DNA of 20,771 nucleotides from JAAYZM01 sp964510785 (lineage in GTDB: Bacteria; Actinomycetota; Actinomycetes; Actinomycetales; Cellulomonadaceae). The position numbers and the translations under genes were made by a program. The notes under the pieces are model-generated. The model ran no database searches and had not been told where the DNA came from. It saw only the letters and a list, made by a program, of their open reading frames with translations. The DNA lies in assembly GCA_964510785.1 (NCBI GenBank), contig CAZECM010000055.1:1-20771 (forward strand). Reading direction: 5' to 3'. Shown here in pieces: positions 13,582-20,575 of the stretch. Positions within the stretch are counted from its first letter, which is position 1; every line of letters starts with the position of its first letter.

Positions 13582-14397
13582 GTGGACGACGCGCCGATCG
13601 GCATCTTCGACTCTGGGGTGGGCGGGCTGACCGTGGCCCGCGCCGTCATCGACCAGCTCCCGCGGGAGCGCGTGCTCTACGTCGGGGACACCGCGCACAC
13701 CCCGTACGGGCCCCGCCCCATCGCCGAGGTGCGGGCGCTCGCGCTCGACGTCATGGACCACCTCGTCGACTCGGGGGTCAAGGCGCTCGTCATCGCGTGC
13801 AACTCGGCCTCGGCCGCCGTGCTGCGGGACGCGCGCGAGCGCTACACCCACGGCCGCGGCCTGCCCGTCATCGAGGTGATCCTGCCCGCCGCACGCCGGG
13901 CCGTCGCCGCGACGCGCACCGGGCGCATCGGCGTCATCGGCACCCGCGCCACGATCGGTTCGCGCGCCTACGACGACGCGTTCGCCGCCGCCCCCGGCGT
14001 CGAGCTGACCTCCCAGGTGTGCCCCCGCTTCGTCGAGCTCGTCGAGGCGGGCGTGACGTCGGGCCCGGAGGCGCTCGCGGTGGCCCGGGAGTACCTCGAG
14101 CCGGTGCGCGAGGCGGGTGTGGACACGCTCGTGCTCGGCTGCACGCACTACCCGCTGCTCACGGGCGTCATCTCCTACGTGATGGGGGAGGGCGTGACCC
14201 TCGTGTCGAGCGCCGAGGAGACGGCCAAGGACGTGTACCGCACGCTCGTGGCGCACGACCTCGAGCGCTCTCCGGACGCCCCCGCACCCGAGCACCGCTT
14301 CGTCGCGACGGGCGACGCCGCACAGTTCGCCTCGCTCGCCCGGCGGTTCCTGGGTCCCGAGGTGGGTTCCGTCGAGCCCCTGGGGGTGCTCGCGTGA
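13582..14397 (+). CDS. murI: Glutamate racemase
   Basis: This enzyme converts L-glutamate to D-glutamate for peptidoglycan synthesis. The 271 residues carry FDSGVGGL (9-16), GDTAHTPYGPRP (35-46), ACNSAS with catalytic Cys73 and LGCTHYPLL with catalytic Cys187. These are the two Cys residues that act as bases on opposite faces of the substrate. GTG 13582 lies 6 nt after a TAGGAT -10, so translation probably starts on a leaderless message. The stop overlaps the next gene by 4 nt (GTGA). Serine in ACNSAS, rather than the threonine seen in E. coli, is the usual actinobacterial form as I recall it. Confidence 0.96.
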   Translation: MDDAPIGIFDSGVGGLTVARAVIDQLPRERVLYVGDTAHTPYGPRPIAEVRALALDVMDHLVDSGVKALVIACNSASAAVLRDARERYTHGRGLPVIEVILPAARRAVAATRTGRIGVIGTRATIGSRAYDDAFAAAPGVELTSQVCPRFVELVEAGVTSGPEALAVAREYLEPVREAGVDTLVLGCTHYPLLTGVISYVMGEGVTLVSSAEETAKDVYRTLVAHDLERSPDAPAPEHRFVATGDAAQFASLARRFLGPEVGSVEPLGVLA

Positions 14398-15185
14398 GGC
14401 TCACCGTCGTCGGCTGTGCCGGCTCGTTCCCGCACGCGGACTCCGCGGCGTCGTGCTACCTCGTCGAGGCCGACGACGACGGCGGGCGCACCTGGCGGGT
14501 CGCGCTCGACATGGGCAACGGCGCGAGCGGGCCGCTGCACCGGCACTGCGACCCGGCCGGGCTCGACGCCCTGGCGATCTCTCACCTGCACTCCGACCAC
14601 GTGGCCGACGTCGTGGTCCTCAACGTGTACCTGCGCTACCACCCGGACGGCCCGCGCGGCCCGGTGCGGCTCTTCGGGCCGGCCGAGACGCCCGAGCGGC
14701 TCGCGGCGATCGCGGGTTCGGACCCCGCGACGGACACGAGCGCGCAGTTCACGTTCGAGGCGTGGGTGGACCGGCGGGCGGTGCGCGTGGGGCCGTTCGA
14801 GATCGAGCCCGTACTGGTGAACCACCCGATCGAGGCGTACGGCATGCGCATCACGGGGCCGTCCGAGGCGGACCCGGCGCGACGCGTCACGCTCGCCTAC
14901 ACGGGCGACACCGACGACTGCCCCGCGCTCGACGAGCTCGCCCGGGACGTGGACCTGTTGCTGAGCGAGGCCGCGTTCGTCGAGGGTGGCCCTTCCGACG
15001 CCGTGCGCGACGTCCACCTCACGGGCGCCCGTGCGGGCCAGGTCGCCGCCCGCTCGGGTGCTCGCCGCCTCGTCCTGACCCACCTGGCCCTCTGGAACTC
15101 CCCGGAGACCTCCCTAGCAGAGGCCCGCCGCACGTACTCGGGCCCTATCGACATCGCCACCCCCGCCACCACCTACACCCTCTAG
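14394..15185 (+). CDS. Metallo-beta-lactamase fold hydrolase, Rv1339-like (possible cAMP phosphodiesterase)
   Basis: This 263-residue zinc hydrolase has an RNase Z-like layout. Metal ligands are visible: HLHSDH (64-69), His144 in LVNHPIE, Asp172 in YTGDTDD and His230 in VLTHLAL. HLTG at 208-211 supplies a further conserved His. There is no signal peptide. GTG 14394 overlaps the murI stop (GTGA). The murI-MBL-rph-rdgB order equals Rv1338-Rv1341 of M. tuberculosis, where Rv1339 has been reported as an atypical cyclic-nucleotide phosphodiesterase. Equating this protein with that activity rests on synteny and motif layout. A nuclease role linked to the following RNase PH is the main alternative. 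A 68-bp repeat begins 10 nt after the stop codon. Confidence 0.85.
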   Translation: MRLTVVGCAGSFPHADSAASCYLVEADDDGGRTWRVALDMGNGASGPLHRHCDPAGLDALAISHLHSDHVADVVVLNVYLRYHPDGPRGPVRLFGPAETPERLAAIAGSDPATDTSAQFTFEAWVDRRAVRVGPFEIEPVLVNHPIEAYGMRITGPSEADPARRVTLAYTGDTDDCPALDELARDVDLLLSEAAFVEGGPSDAVRDVHLTGARAGQVAARSGARRLVLTHLALWNSPETSLAEARRTYSGPIDIATPATTYTL

Positions 15186-15194
15186 CTCCTCCCG

Positions 15195-15262
15195 CGAGGT
15201 AGGTCTGAGCGCCGTGAGGTAGGTCCGCGACGGCACTACGTGGCGCACTCGCCACTACCTCG
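15195..15262. repeat. 68-bp four-armed palindromic element, copy 2
   Basis: This element has exactly the same length as the one at 10748-10815 and the same layout, two AGGTAG words followed by two inverted ones. The first eight bases (CGAGGTAG) and the last eight (CTACCTCG) are identical to copy 1, while the inner arms have diverged. The outer arms extend to 12 perfect base pairs (15191-15202 with 15255-15266). It lies between the MBL gene and the rph promoter. Confidence 0.7.
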
Positions 15263-15290
15263 CGGGTGCGGCGAGGGGGCGACGGGCCGA

Positions 15291-15296
15291 TAGGGT
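15291..15296 (+). promoter_or_regulatory. -10 element for a leaderless rph mRNA
   Basis: TAGGGT ends 7 nt before the ATG at 15304. The G-run between them could act as a poor ribosome-binding site, but it lies too close to the start codon. The upstream -35 zone abuts the 68-bp repeat. Confidence 0.5.
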
Positions 15297-15303
15297 CGGG
15301 GGC

Positions 15304-16056
15304 ATGTCAGACGCACCCCGCGCGGACGGCCGCCGTCCCGATCAGCTCCGTCCCGTGACCATCACCCGCCACTACCTCGACGTCGGCGAGGGCAGCGTGC
15401 TCGTCGAGTTCGGCGGCACCAAGGTGCTGTGCCAGGCGAGCTTCACGGAGGGCGTGCCGCGCTGGCGCAAGGGCTCGGGCAACGGCTGGGTCACGGCCGA
15501 GTACGCGATGCTGCCGCGCTCCACCACCACGCGCTCGGACCGCGAGTCGGTGCGCCAGCGCATCGGAGGGCGCACGCACGAGATCTCCCGCCTCATCGGC
15601 CGCTCGCTGCGCGCGGTCATCGACACCCGTGCGCTCGGTGAGAACACGATCGTGCTCGACTGCGACGTGCTGCAGGCCGACGGCGGCACCCGCACGGCAT
15701 CCGTCACGGGCGCCTACGTCGCGCTCGCGGACGCCGTCTCGTGGGCGATCGGCCAGGGCATCGTCAAGACCCGCCAGGCGGTGCTGCACGACTCGGTCGC
15801 GGCGGTCAGCGTCGGGATCGTCGACGGCGTCCCGTTGCTCGACCTGCCCTACGAGGAGGACGTGCGTGCCGAGACCGACATGAACGTCGTGGTGGCCGGC
15901 TCGGGCAAGTTCATCGAGGTGCAGGGCACCGCCGAGGGCGCGCCGTTCGACCGCGCGGAGCTCGACGCGCTGCTCGACCTCGCCGTCGCGGGCACCACCG
16001 AGCTCGCCCGGGTCCAGGCGGCCGCGCTCGCGCAGTCCCTCGTCGAAGGGCGCTGA
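15304..16056 (+). CDS. rph: Ribonuclease PH
   Basis: This phosphorolytic 3'-5' exoribonuclease trims tRNA 3' ends and works as a hexamer in the cytoplasm. The 250 residues include RPVTITRHYLDVGEGSVLVE (16-35), GWVTAEYAMLPRSTTTR (61-77), QRIGGRTHEISRLIGRSLRA (85-104) and the signature CDVLQADGGTRTASVTGAYV (120-139). Length is normal. The ATG follows a TAGGGT -10 by 7 nt. The rdgB gene follows after 2 nt, so both are probably translated from one message, as in the Rv1340-Rv1341 pair. Confidence 0.97.
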   Translation: MSDAPRADGRRPDQLRPVTITRHYLDVGEGSVLVEFGGTKVLCQASFTEGVPRWRKGSGNGWVTAEYAMLPRSTTTRSDRESVRQRIGGRTHEISRLIGRSLRAVIDTRALGENTIVLDCDVLQADGGTRTASVTGAYVALADAVSWAIGQGIVKTRQAVLHDSVAAVSVGIVDGVPLLDLPYEEDVRAETDMNVVVAGSGKFIEVQGTAEGAPFDRAELDALLDLAVAGTTELARVQAAALAQSLVEGR

Positions 16057-16058
16057 CG

Positions 16059-16682
16059 GTGAGCCCGCGACTCGTGCTCGCGACGCACAACGCCCACAAG
16101 GTCGGCGAGCTGCGCGCGGTCCTGGCTCCCGTCGTCGTCGGCCTCGACCCCGCGGACGTCGTCTCGGCCGCGGACCTCGGCGTACCCGCGCCCCGCGAGG
16201 ACGGCGTGACGTTCGCCGCGAACGCCCTCATCAAGGCGCGCGCGATCGCCGCGGCCACAGGGTTGCCGGCCGTCGCGGACGACTCGGGGCTCGCCGTCGA
16301 CGTCCTCGGCGGCGCCGCGGCGAGCTTCTCCGCGCGCTGGGCCGGCTCCCACGGGGACGACGCCGCGAACCTCGCCCTCCTGCTCGACCAGCTCGGCGAC
16401 ATCGCCCCCGAGCACCGTGGCGCGCAGTTCACGTGCGCGGCCGCGCTCGTCACCCCCGACGGATTCGAGCACGTCGAGGAGGGGGCGCTCCGGGGCTCGC
16501 TCGCACTCGCCCCGCGCGGCGGCAACGGCTTCGGCTACGACCCGATCCTCGTGCCCGAGGGTGAGCAGCGCACGTGCGCCGAGCTCGCCCCCGAGGAGAA
16601 GAACGCCATCAGCCACCGCGGGCACGCCTTCCGCGCGCTCGCCCCGCACATCGCCCGCGTCCTCGCGGAGCAGCGCCGGTGA
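16059..16682 (+). CDS. rdgB: XTP/dITP (non-canonical purine NTP) pyrophosphatase, RdgB/HAM1 family
   Basis: This house-cleaning enzyme hydrolyses XTP, dITP and ITP to monophosphates before they enter nucleic acids. The 207 residues show LVLATHNAHKVGEL (5-18), the metal-binding ADDSGLAVDVLGG (73-85), FSARWAG (90-96), GNGFGYDPI (155-163) and AISHRGHAFRAL (183-194). GTG 16059 has GAAGGG at 16045-16050, 8 nt upstream, and lies 2 nt after the rph stop. Its TGA overlaps the next gene (GTGA). All family motifs are intact. Confidence 0.95.
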   Translation: MSPRLVLATHNAHKVGELRAVLAPVVVGLDPADVVSAADLGVPAPREDGVTFAANALIKARAIAAATGLPAVADDSGLAVDVLGGAAASFSARWAGSHGDDAANLALLLDQLGDIAPEHRGAQFTCAAALVTPDGFEHVEEGALRGSLALAPRGGNGFGYDPILVPEGEQRTCAELAPEEKNAISHRGHAFRALAPHIARVLAEQRR

Positions 16683-17305
16683 CGACGATCCACCTCGCGC
16701 GCCACGGCGAGACGCTGTGGCACGCGGAGAACCGCTACGCGGGGATCTCCGACGTCGCGCTCACCCCGCGTGGCCTCGAACAGGCGGAAGAGCTCGCGGG
16801 TTGGGTGCGACGCAGGGCCGACGGCGGCACACGGTTCGACGCCGTCGTCACCTCGACCCTGTCGCGCGCGATCCTCACGGCCCGCCCCGCCGCGGCGGAG
16901 CTCGGGCTCGTACCTCGTGCGGACGCGCGCCTCGTGGAGATCGACTTCGGGCGCGGCGAGGGCATGACCCGCGCCGAGATGGAGGAGATCTTCCCCGCCG
17001 ACGTCGCGGCGTTCCTCGCGAACCCGGCGACGGTGCCGCTCCCCGGCGGTGAGCGGGGGCTCGACGCCGTGGCTCGCGCCCGGGAGGCCCTCGGCGACGT
17101 GACGCGCGAGCACCCGGACGGCACGGTGCTCGTCGTCGCCCACTCGACCCTGACCCGGATCCTGCTGACGGCTCTGCTGGGCGCCGACGTCGAGCGCTAC
17201 CGCGAGCTGCTTCCCGCCGTGGGGAACTGCCACGTCACGACCCTCGAGCTGCGCCCCGACGGCGGCGTCGGGCTCCTCGCCTACAACGTCCCGCCGTCGG
17301 CGTAG
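16679..17305 (+). CDS. Histidine phosphatase family protein (phosphoglycerate-mutase-like)
   Basis: This 208-residue enzyme carries the phosphoenzyme motif LARHGE (6-11, nucleophile His9), Arg63 in STLSRA, Glu87 and the second catalytic His155 in VVAHSTLTR. The fold is used by phosphoglycerate mutases, alpha-ribazole phosphatase and assorted sugar or nucleotide phosphatases; the sequence does not settle the substrate. The 4-nt overlap with rdgB and GCGGAG at 16665-16670, 8 nt upstream, indicate co-translation with the pyrophosphatase. It might clear a phosphorylated by-product in the same nucleotide or RNA pathway, but that is inference. A large inverted repeat follows its stop codon. Confidence 0.9.
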   Translation: MTTIHLARHGETLWHAENRYAGISDVALTPRGLEQAEELAGWVRRRADGGTRFDAVVTSTLSRAILTARPAAAELGLVPRADARLVEIDFGRGEGMTRAEMEEIFPADVAAFLANPATVPLPGGERGLDAVARAREALGDVTREHPDGTVLVVAHSTLTRILLTALLGADVERYRELLPAVGNCHVTTLELRPDGGVGLLAYNVPPSA

Positions 17306-17322
17306 CGCGGCCGGTCATGCGC

Positions 17323-17424
17323 CGGCGTCACGGCGGGTGAAGGTGCTGGTGCGGCTCGTGTGAACTCTTGATAGTCACACGAGCCACACCAGCCACGGTG
17401 GTCACTTCACCCGCCGTGACGCCG
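17323..17424. terminator. 102-bp inverted repeat between convergent genes
   Basis: The outer arms (17323-17342 and 17405-17424) are 20-bp perfect complements. The inner arms (17345-17363 and 17375-17393) pair over 19 bp with one mismatch, plus two further pairs past a bulged A. The loop is CTTGAT. An asymmetric internal loop (2 versus 11 nt) separates the two stems. It fills most of the 135-bp gap between the phosphatase and nucleotidase genes and would end transcription in both directions. It is far larger than an ordinary terminator, so a mobile-element remnant or a structured RNA is possible. Confidence 0.75.
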
Positions 17425-17440
17425 CGAGATCAGCGCCGCG

Positions 17441-19741
17441 TCAGCGCACGCTGACCTTCAGGCTCACGTTCTTGCTCGCCTTGAGCTGCGAGGTCTTCGC
17501 GAACCGCACGACGAGCTTCTTGGTGCCCTTCTTCTTGCCGAGCTTGCTCGCCTTGACCTTGACGTTCGCGACGCCCTTGGAGCTGACCTTCGCGGAGCCC
17601 ACCTTCTTGCCCAGGTAGCGCACCTCGACGGTCCCCTTGGCCGCGAGGCCCTTGGGTGTCACCTTCACCTTGATCGAGAAGGTCTTCGACCGCTTGAGCG
17701 ACTTCTTGGCGGCCTTCGCCGAGGTGATCTTCGAGGCGGCCTTGACGACCTTGAGCCGGGCGACCTTGCTCGCCGAGCCGAGGTGCGTGGAGTTCTCCAC
17801 GAAGTGCGCCGTGATGGCGTGCGTGCCGACCTTCAGGGCGAACGAGGCCCGCGCCTCGCCCTTCGTGACGGTCGCCGTCTTGACGAGCTTGCCACCCGCC
17901 CGGAACTCGACCTTGCCCGAGGTCGCCCCCGTGACGAGGGCGACGGTGGTTGCCTTCTTCCCTGCGGTCACCTGCTTCGGGACGACGACGGCGGTCACGC
18001 TCGTGGCCGTCTTCGCCACGGGCTCCTCGGGCAGCGGCGGCGGGTCACCGGCCACGGCACGCCCGAGGGGTGCCGGGTCCACGACCTCGTGCGCGGCGAA
18101 GTAGTTCACCGTGGCCTCGAGGTCGACCTGACCGGTGTCGGCCCGGTTGACGCCGTCGGCGAAGGGACCGAACCCGTCGCCGCCGGTGGCGAGGAAGGAG
18201 TTCGTGACGACGCGCAGGACATCGTCGTCGGCCACGACCTTGCCGTCGAAGCGGATCTGGTGGATCACGCCCGACCGCGGCGAGGTCTCGGTGTAGTAGT
18301 ACTCGAAGCCCTCCGAGATGCCCAGGTGGAGCTTGGGCCGGTCACCGGTGGCCTTCCACTGCAGCGCGAGGATCTCCTTGAGCTGCGCCCCCGTGAGATC
18401 CATCGCCACGAGCGTGTTGGCGAAGGGTTGCACGTTGGCGACCTGCTTGAAGGTCACGGTGCCGTCCCCGGTGTGGAGCACGTCCGCGCGCAGGCCACCG
18501 GAGTTCATGATGCCGACCTGGGCGGGGATGCCGGCGAAGCTCTCGTTGCTCGTCGCCCAGAGCTGGACGTCGGCGATGAGGTTGCCGAGCGTGGACTCCA
18601 CGCCGCGGTCCTGGCCCGGGGGCGTGCCGCCGCGCAGGATGTCACCGGAGACCTTGCCGATCTCCTGGGCACCCACGACGTTCGACTCGGTCACCGCCGC
18701 GTCGACGATGGCCGCGACGCCGGCGTGCACCCCGGGATACACCGGGACGTTGGCTTCGCCGACCCTCTCGAGCAGCGGCAGCGAGGCGCCCACCGCGCTG
18801 ACGAGCTCCTTGGTGTCGTTGTCGACGGTGAGCACCACCTGGGCGAGGTTCTTGCCGTACTCGAGGCCCTGGACCACGGGGCGGGTGTCGGCGGAGGCTC
18901 CGACGGGCACGTCGCACGCGTAGGCCTGGTGCGTGTGGCCCGTGAAGATCGCGTCGACGCTCTCGGGGACGGCGCGCAGGAAGTCCCCGAACCCGGAGGT
19001 GTCGGCGAGCAGTGCGTCGCACGAGCCGGTCGCGAAGCCGGAGTGGGACAGCAGGACGATGACGTCCGCCTCACCGTTCGCGTCGTTGCCGTCGGTGAGC
19101 TTCGCCGCGACCCGCTCGACCGCCGCGAGCTCGTCTCCGAAGTCGAGACCGGCGACGCCCGTGGGCGTGACCATGTTGGGGGTGTCCGTCGTCACCGTCC
19201 CGATGAAGCCGACCTGGATACCGTCGACCTCCTGGACGTGGAACTCCTGGAGGTACGGGATCGTGGTGCCCTTGTAGTAGACGTTGGCGCCGAGGCCGAA
19301 CTTGCCGCCCTCGGTGGCCGAGAACCTCGGCAGCACGCGGGTCTTGAGGTCGGCGACGCCCTGGTCGAACTCGTGGTTGCCGACCGCGGCGACGCCGAGA
19401 CCCATCTCGACGAGAGCGTCGATCGTGGGTTCGTCCTTGAGCGAGAACGACTCGAAGATCGAGGCGCCGATGTTGTCGCCCGCTGAGGCGAAGATCGTGT
19501 TCGGGTACTCGGTGCGCAGCGCGTCGAGGGCGCTCGCGACGTAGGCGGCGCCGGGCAGCCCGTTGACGTGGTCGGCGACGATCCTGCCGTGGAAGTCGTT
19601 GACGGCGACCACCTGGATGTCGGTGGTGCCTTCGGCTGCGGAGGCGCTCGGTGCGAGGGCAAGGCCGGACGCGACCAGGCTGGCCGCCGCCAGGGTGGCG
19701 ACGGCGCTCTTGGAGCGCTTCGTCGAGGGGATCGGCTGCAT
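17441..19741 (-). CDS. Secreted 5'-nucleotidase / 2',3'-cyclic phosphodiesterase with Ig-like tail
   Basis: This 766-residue exported metallophosphoesterase should release phosphate and nucleosides from extracellular nucleotides. A Sec signal peptide (1 to about 36, ending SASA) precedes the catalytic domain with VNDFHGR (47-53), AGDNIGAS (87-94), GNHEFDQG (121-128), LSHSGF (231-236) and GHTHQAY (268-274). The C-terminal nucleotide-binding domain has STLGNLIADV (383-392), NSGGLRAD (413-420) and FLATGGDGF (516-524). After a Pro-rich linker (about 562-576) come two Ig-like domains (about 577-668 and 669-766), very rich in Lys. There is no LPXTG anchor or C-terminal membrane span. ATG 19741 was chosen over the in-frame codon 11 residues upstream because AAGGAGG lies 9 nt before it. 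Confidence 0.94.
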   Translation of the reverse strand: MQPIPSTKRSKSAVATLAAASLVASGLALAPSASAAEGTTDIQVVAVNDFHGRIVADHVNGLPGAAYVASALDALRTEYPNTIFASAGDNIGASIFESFSLKDEPTIDALVEMGLGVAAVGNHEFDQGVADLKTRVLPRFSATEGGKFGLGANVYYKGTTIPYLQEFHVQEVDGIQVGFIGTVTTDTPNMVTPTGVAGLDFGDELAAVERVAAKLTDGNDANGEADVIVLLSHSGFATGSCDALLADTSGFGDFLRAVPESVDAIFTGHTHQAYACDVPVGASADTRPVVQGLEYGKNLAQVVLTVDNDTKELVSAVGASLPLLERVGEANVPVYPGVHAGVAAIVDAAVTESNVVGAQEIGKVSGDILRGGTPPGQDRGVESTLGNLIADVQLWATSNESFAGIPAQVGIMNSGGLRADVLHTGDGTVTFKQVANVQPFANTLVAMDLTGAQLKEILALQWKATGDRPKLHLGISEGFEYYYTETSPRSGVIHQIRFDGKVVADDDVLRVVTNSFLATGGDGFGPFADGVNRADTGQVDLEATVNYFAAHEVVDPAPLGRAVAGDPPPLPEEPVAKTATSVTAVVVPKQVTAGKKATTVALVTGATSGKVEFRAGGKLVKTATVTKGEARASFALKVGTHAITAHFVENSTHLGSASKVARLKVVKAASKITSAKAAKKSLKRSKTFSIKVKVTPKGLAAKGTVEVRYLGKKVGSAKVSSKGVANVKVKASKLGKKKGTKKLVVRFAKTSQLKASKNVSLKVSVR

Positions 19742-19832
19742 GGGTGGGTTCCTCCTTGGGGATGTGCAGAGCAACGCTGTGATGGCGACGGCGCCGACGC
19801 GTGCTCGTGGCAGGGGTCGGAGCCGTCACTCG

Positions 19833-19838
19833 AACATA
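19833..19838 (-). promoter_or_regulatory. Possible -10 element of the nucleotidase gene
   Basis: TATGTT on the minus strand would give a leader of about 85 nt containing the AAGGAGG ribosome-binding site (19751-19757). No good -35 is found at 16-18 nt spacing; a TCGACA lies 22 nt upstream. Tentative. Confidence 0.3.
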
Positions 19839-19879
19839 GGGGACGAACCACCCGCGTGAGTGTCGAATGCGAGGAGAAG

Positions 19880-19890
19880 TTACTACCTGG
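19880..19890 (+). repeat. Single half-site related to the 68-bp repeats
   Basis: TTACTACCTGG differs by one base from the 11-bp inner arm TCACTACCTGG of the element at 10786-10796. No partner arms are seen nearby. It lies in the gap between the Pr6Pr and nucleotidase genes and could be a remnant or a chance match. Confidence 0.3.
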
Positions 19891-19924
19891 TACGTCGACG
19901 ACGAGAGTCGGCGGCTCGGTCGTC

Positions 19925-20575
19925 CTACGCAGCCCCTCGGGGCGCCGGTGGCAGTCGCCGGTCGACCCAGAGAGCTGCGGTCGCGAGCACGAGGAACACG
20001 ACCGCCACGAGCGCCGTGTTCACGAGGGTGGCGCCGAGGCCGATCTCGCCGACGTCGAGGAACGGGTAGGGGTACCAGTCGACGATGGCTCCCCGCACGA
20101 GGGTGTAGGCGATCCACACCAGCGGGTAGGCGACGGACCACGCGACGGTGCTCCAGGTGATGCGCGGGCGCGGACCGACCCACAACCAGGCCACGAGCGC
20201 GAGGGCTGGCACCACGGTGTGCAGCAGGAGGTTGGCGAAGGCGCCCGACGGCGTGAGCTCGTTGAGCCCGCGCAGCACCGCGTGGTAGACGATGCCGGTC
20301 ACCGTGATGCACAGCACGGCGTCGAGACGCAGGACGCGGAACACCCGCCCGTCGCGGTCGGGGCGCACGGCGAGCGCGACGGCGATGGCGCCGGCGAGGA
20401 TGTTGGACTGGATGGTGAAGTAGCTGAAGAGCCGCACGAGCCGCTCGGTCATCGTTCCCGCGATACCGGGGCCGTCGAGGAGCGCCGTGACGAGCTCGGT
20501 CCCGATGCCGGCGAGGGCGCACAGCGCCACGGCGGCGTGCAGCACCCGGGCCGCGCGGTCGCTGCCCGGGATCAC
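19925..20575 (-). CDS. Pr6Pr family integral membrane protein
   Basis: This 216-residue protein has about six membrane spans (roughly 11-33, 48-70, 82-100, 115-134, 142-160 and 183-205). LFSYFTIQSNIL (49-60) and VDWYPYPFLDVG (165-176) are the most distinctive segments and fit the Pr6Pr (FAR-17a/AIG1-like) membrane family. Some eukaryotic relatives of that fold hydrolyse fatty-acid esters; no bacterial role is established. GTG 20575 was chosen because it overlaps the stop codon of the upstream gene (GTGA) and directly precedes the first hydrophobic span. The frame upstream of it shadows that gene. No strong ribosome-binding site is seen, so translation probably depends on coupling. Confidence 0.82.
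   Translation of the reverse strand: MIPGSDRAARVLHAAVALCALAGIGTELVTALLDGPGIAGTMTERLVRLFSYFTIQSNILAGAIAVALAVRPDRDGRVFRVLRLDAVLCITVTGIVYHAVLRGLNELTPSGAFANLLLHTVVPALALVAWLWVGPRPRITWSTVAWSVAYPLVWIAYTLVRGAIVDWYPYPFLDVGEIGLGATLVNTALVAVVFLVLATAALWVDRRLPPAPRGAA

Noticed and set aside
19827..19850. Possible PHO box upstream of the nucleotidase gene (two GTTCG words on the minus strand)
   Set aside because: The two words are 13 bp apart rather than the 11-bp period of PhoP direct repeats, and the flanking bases do not fit.
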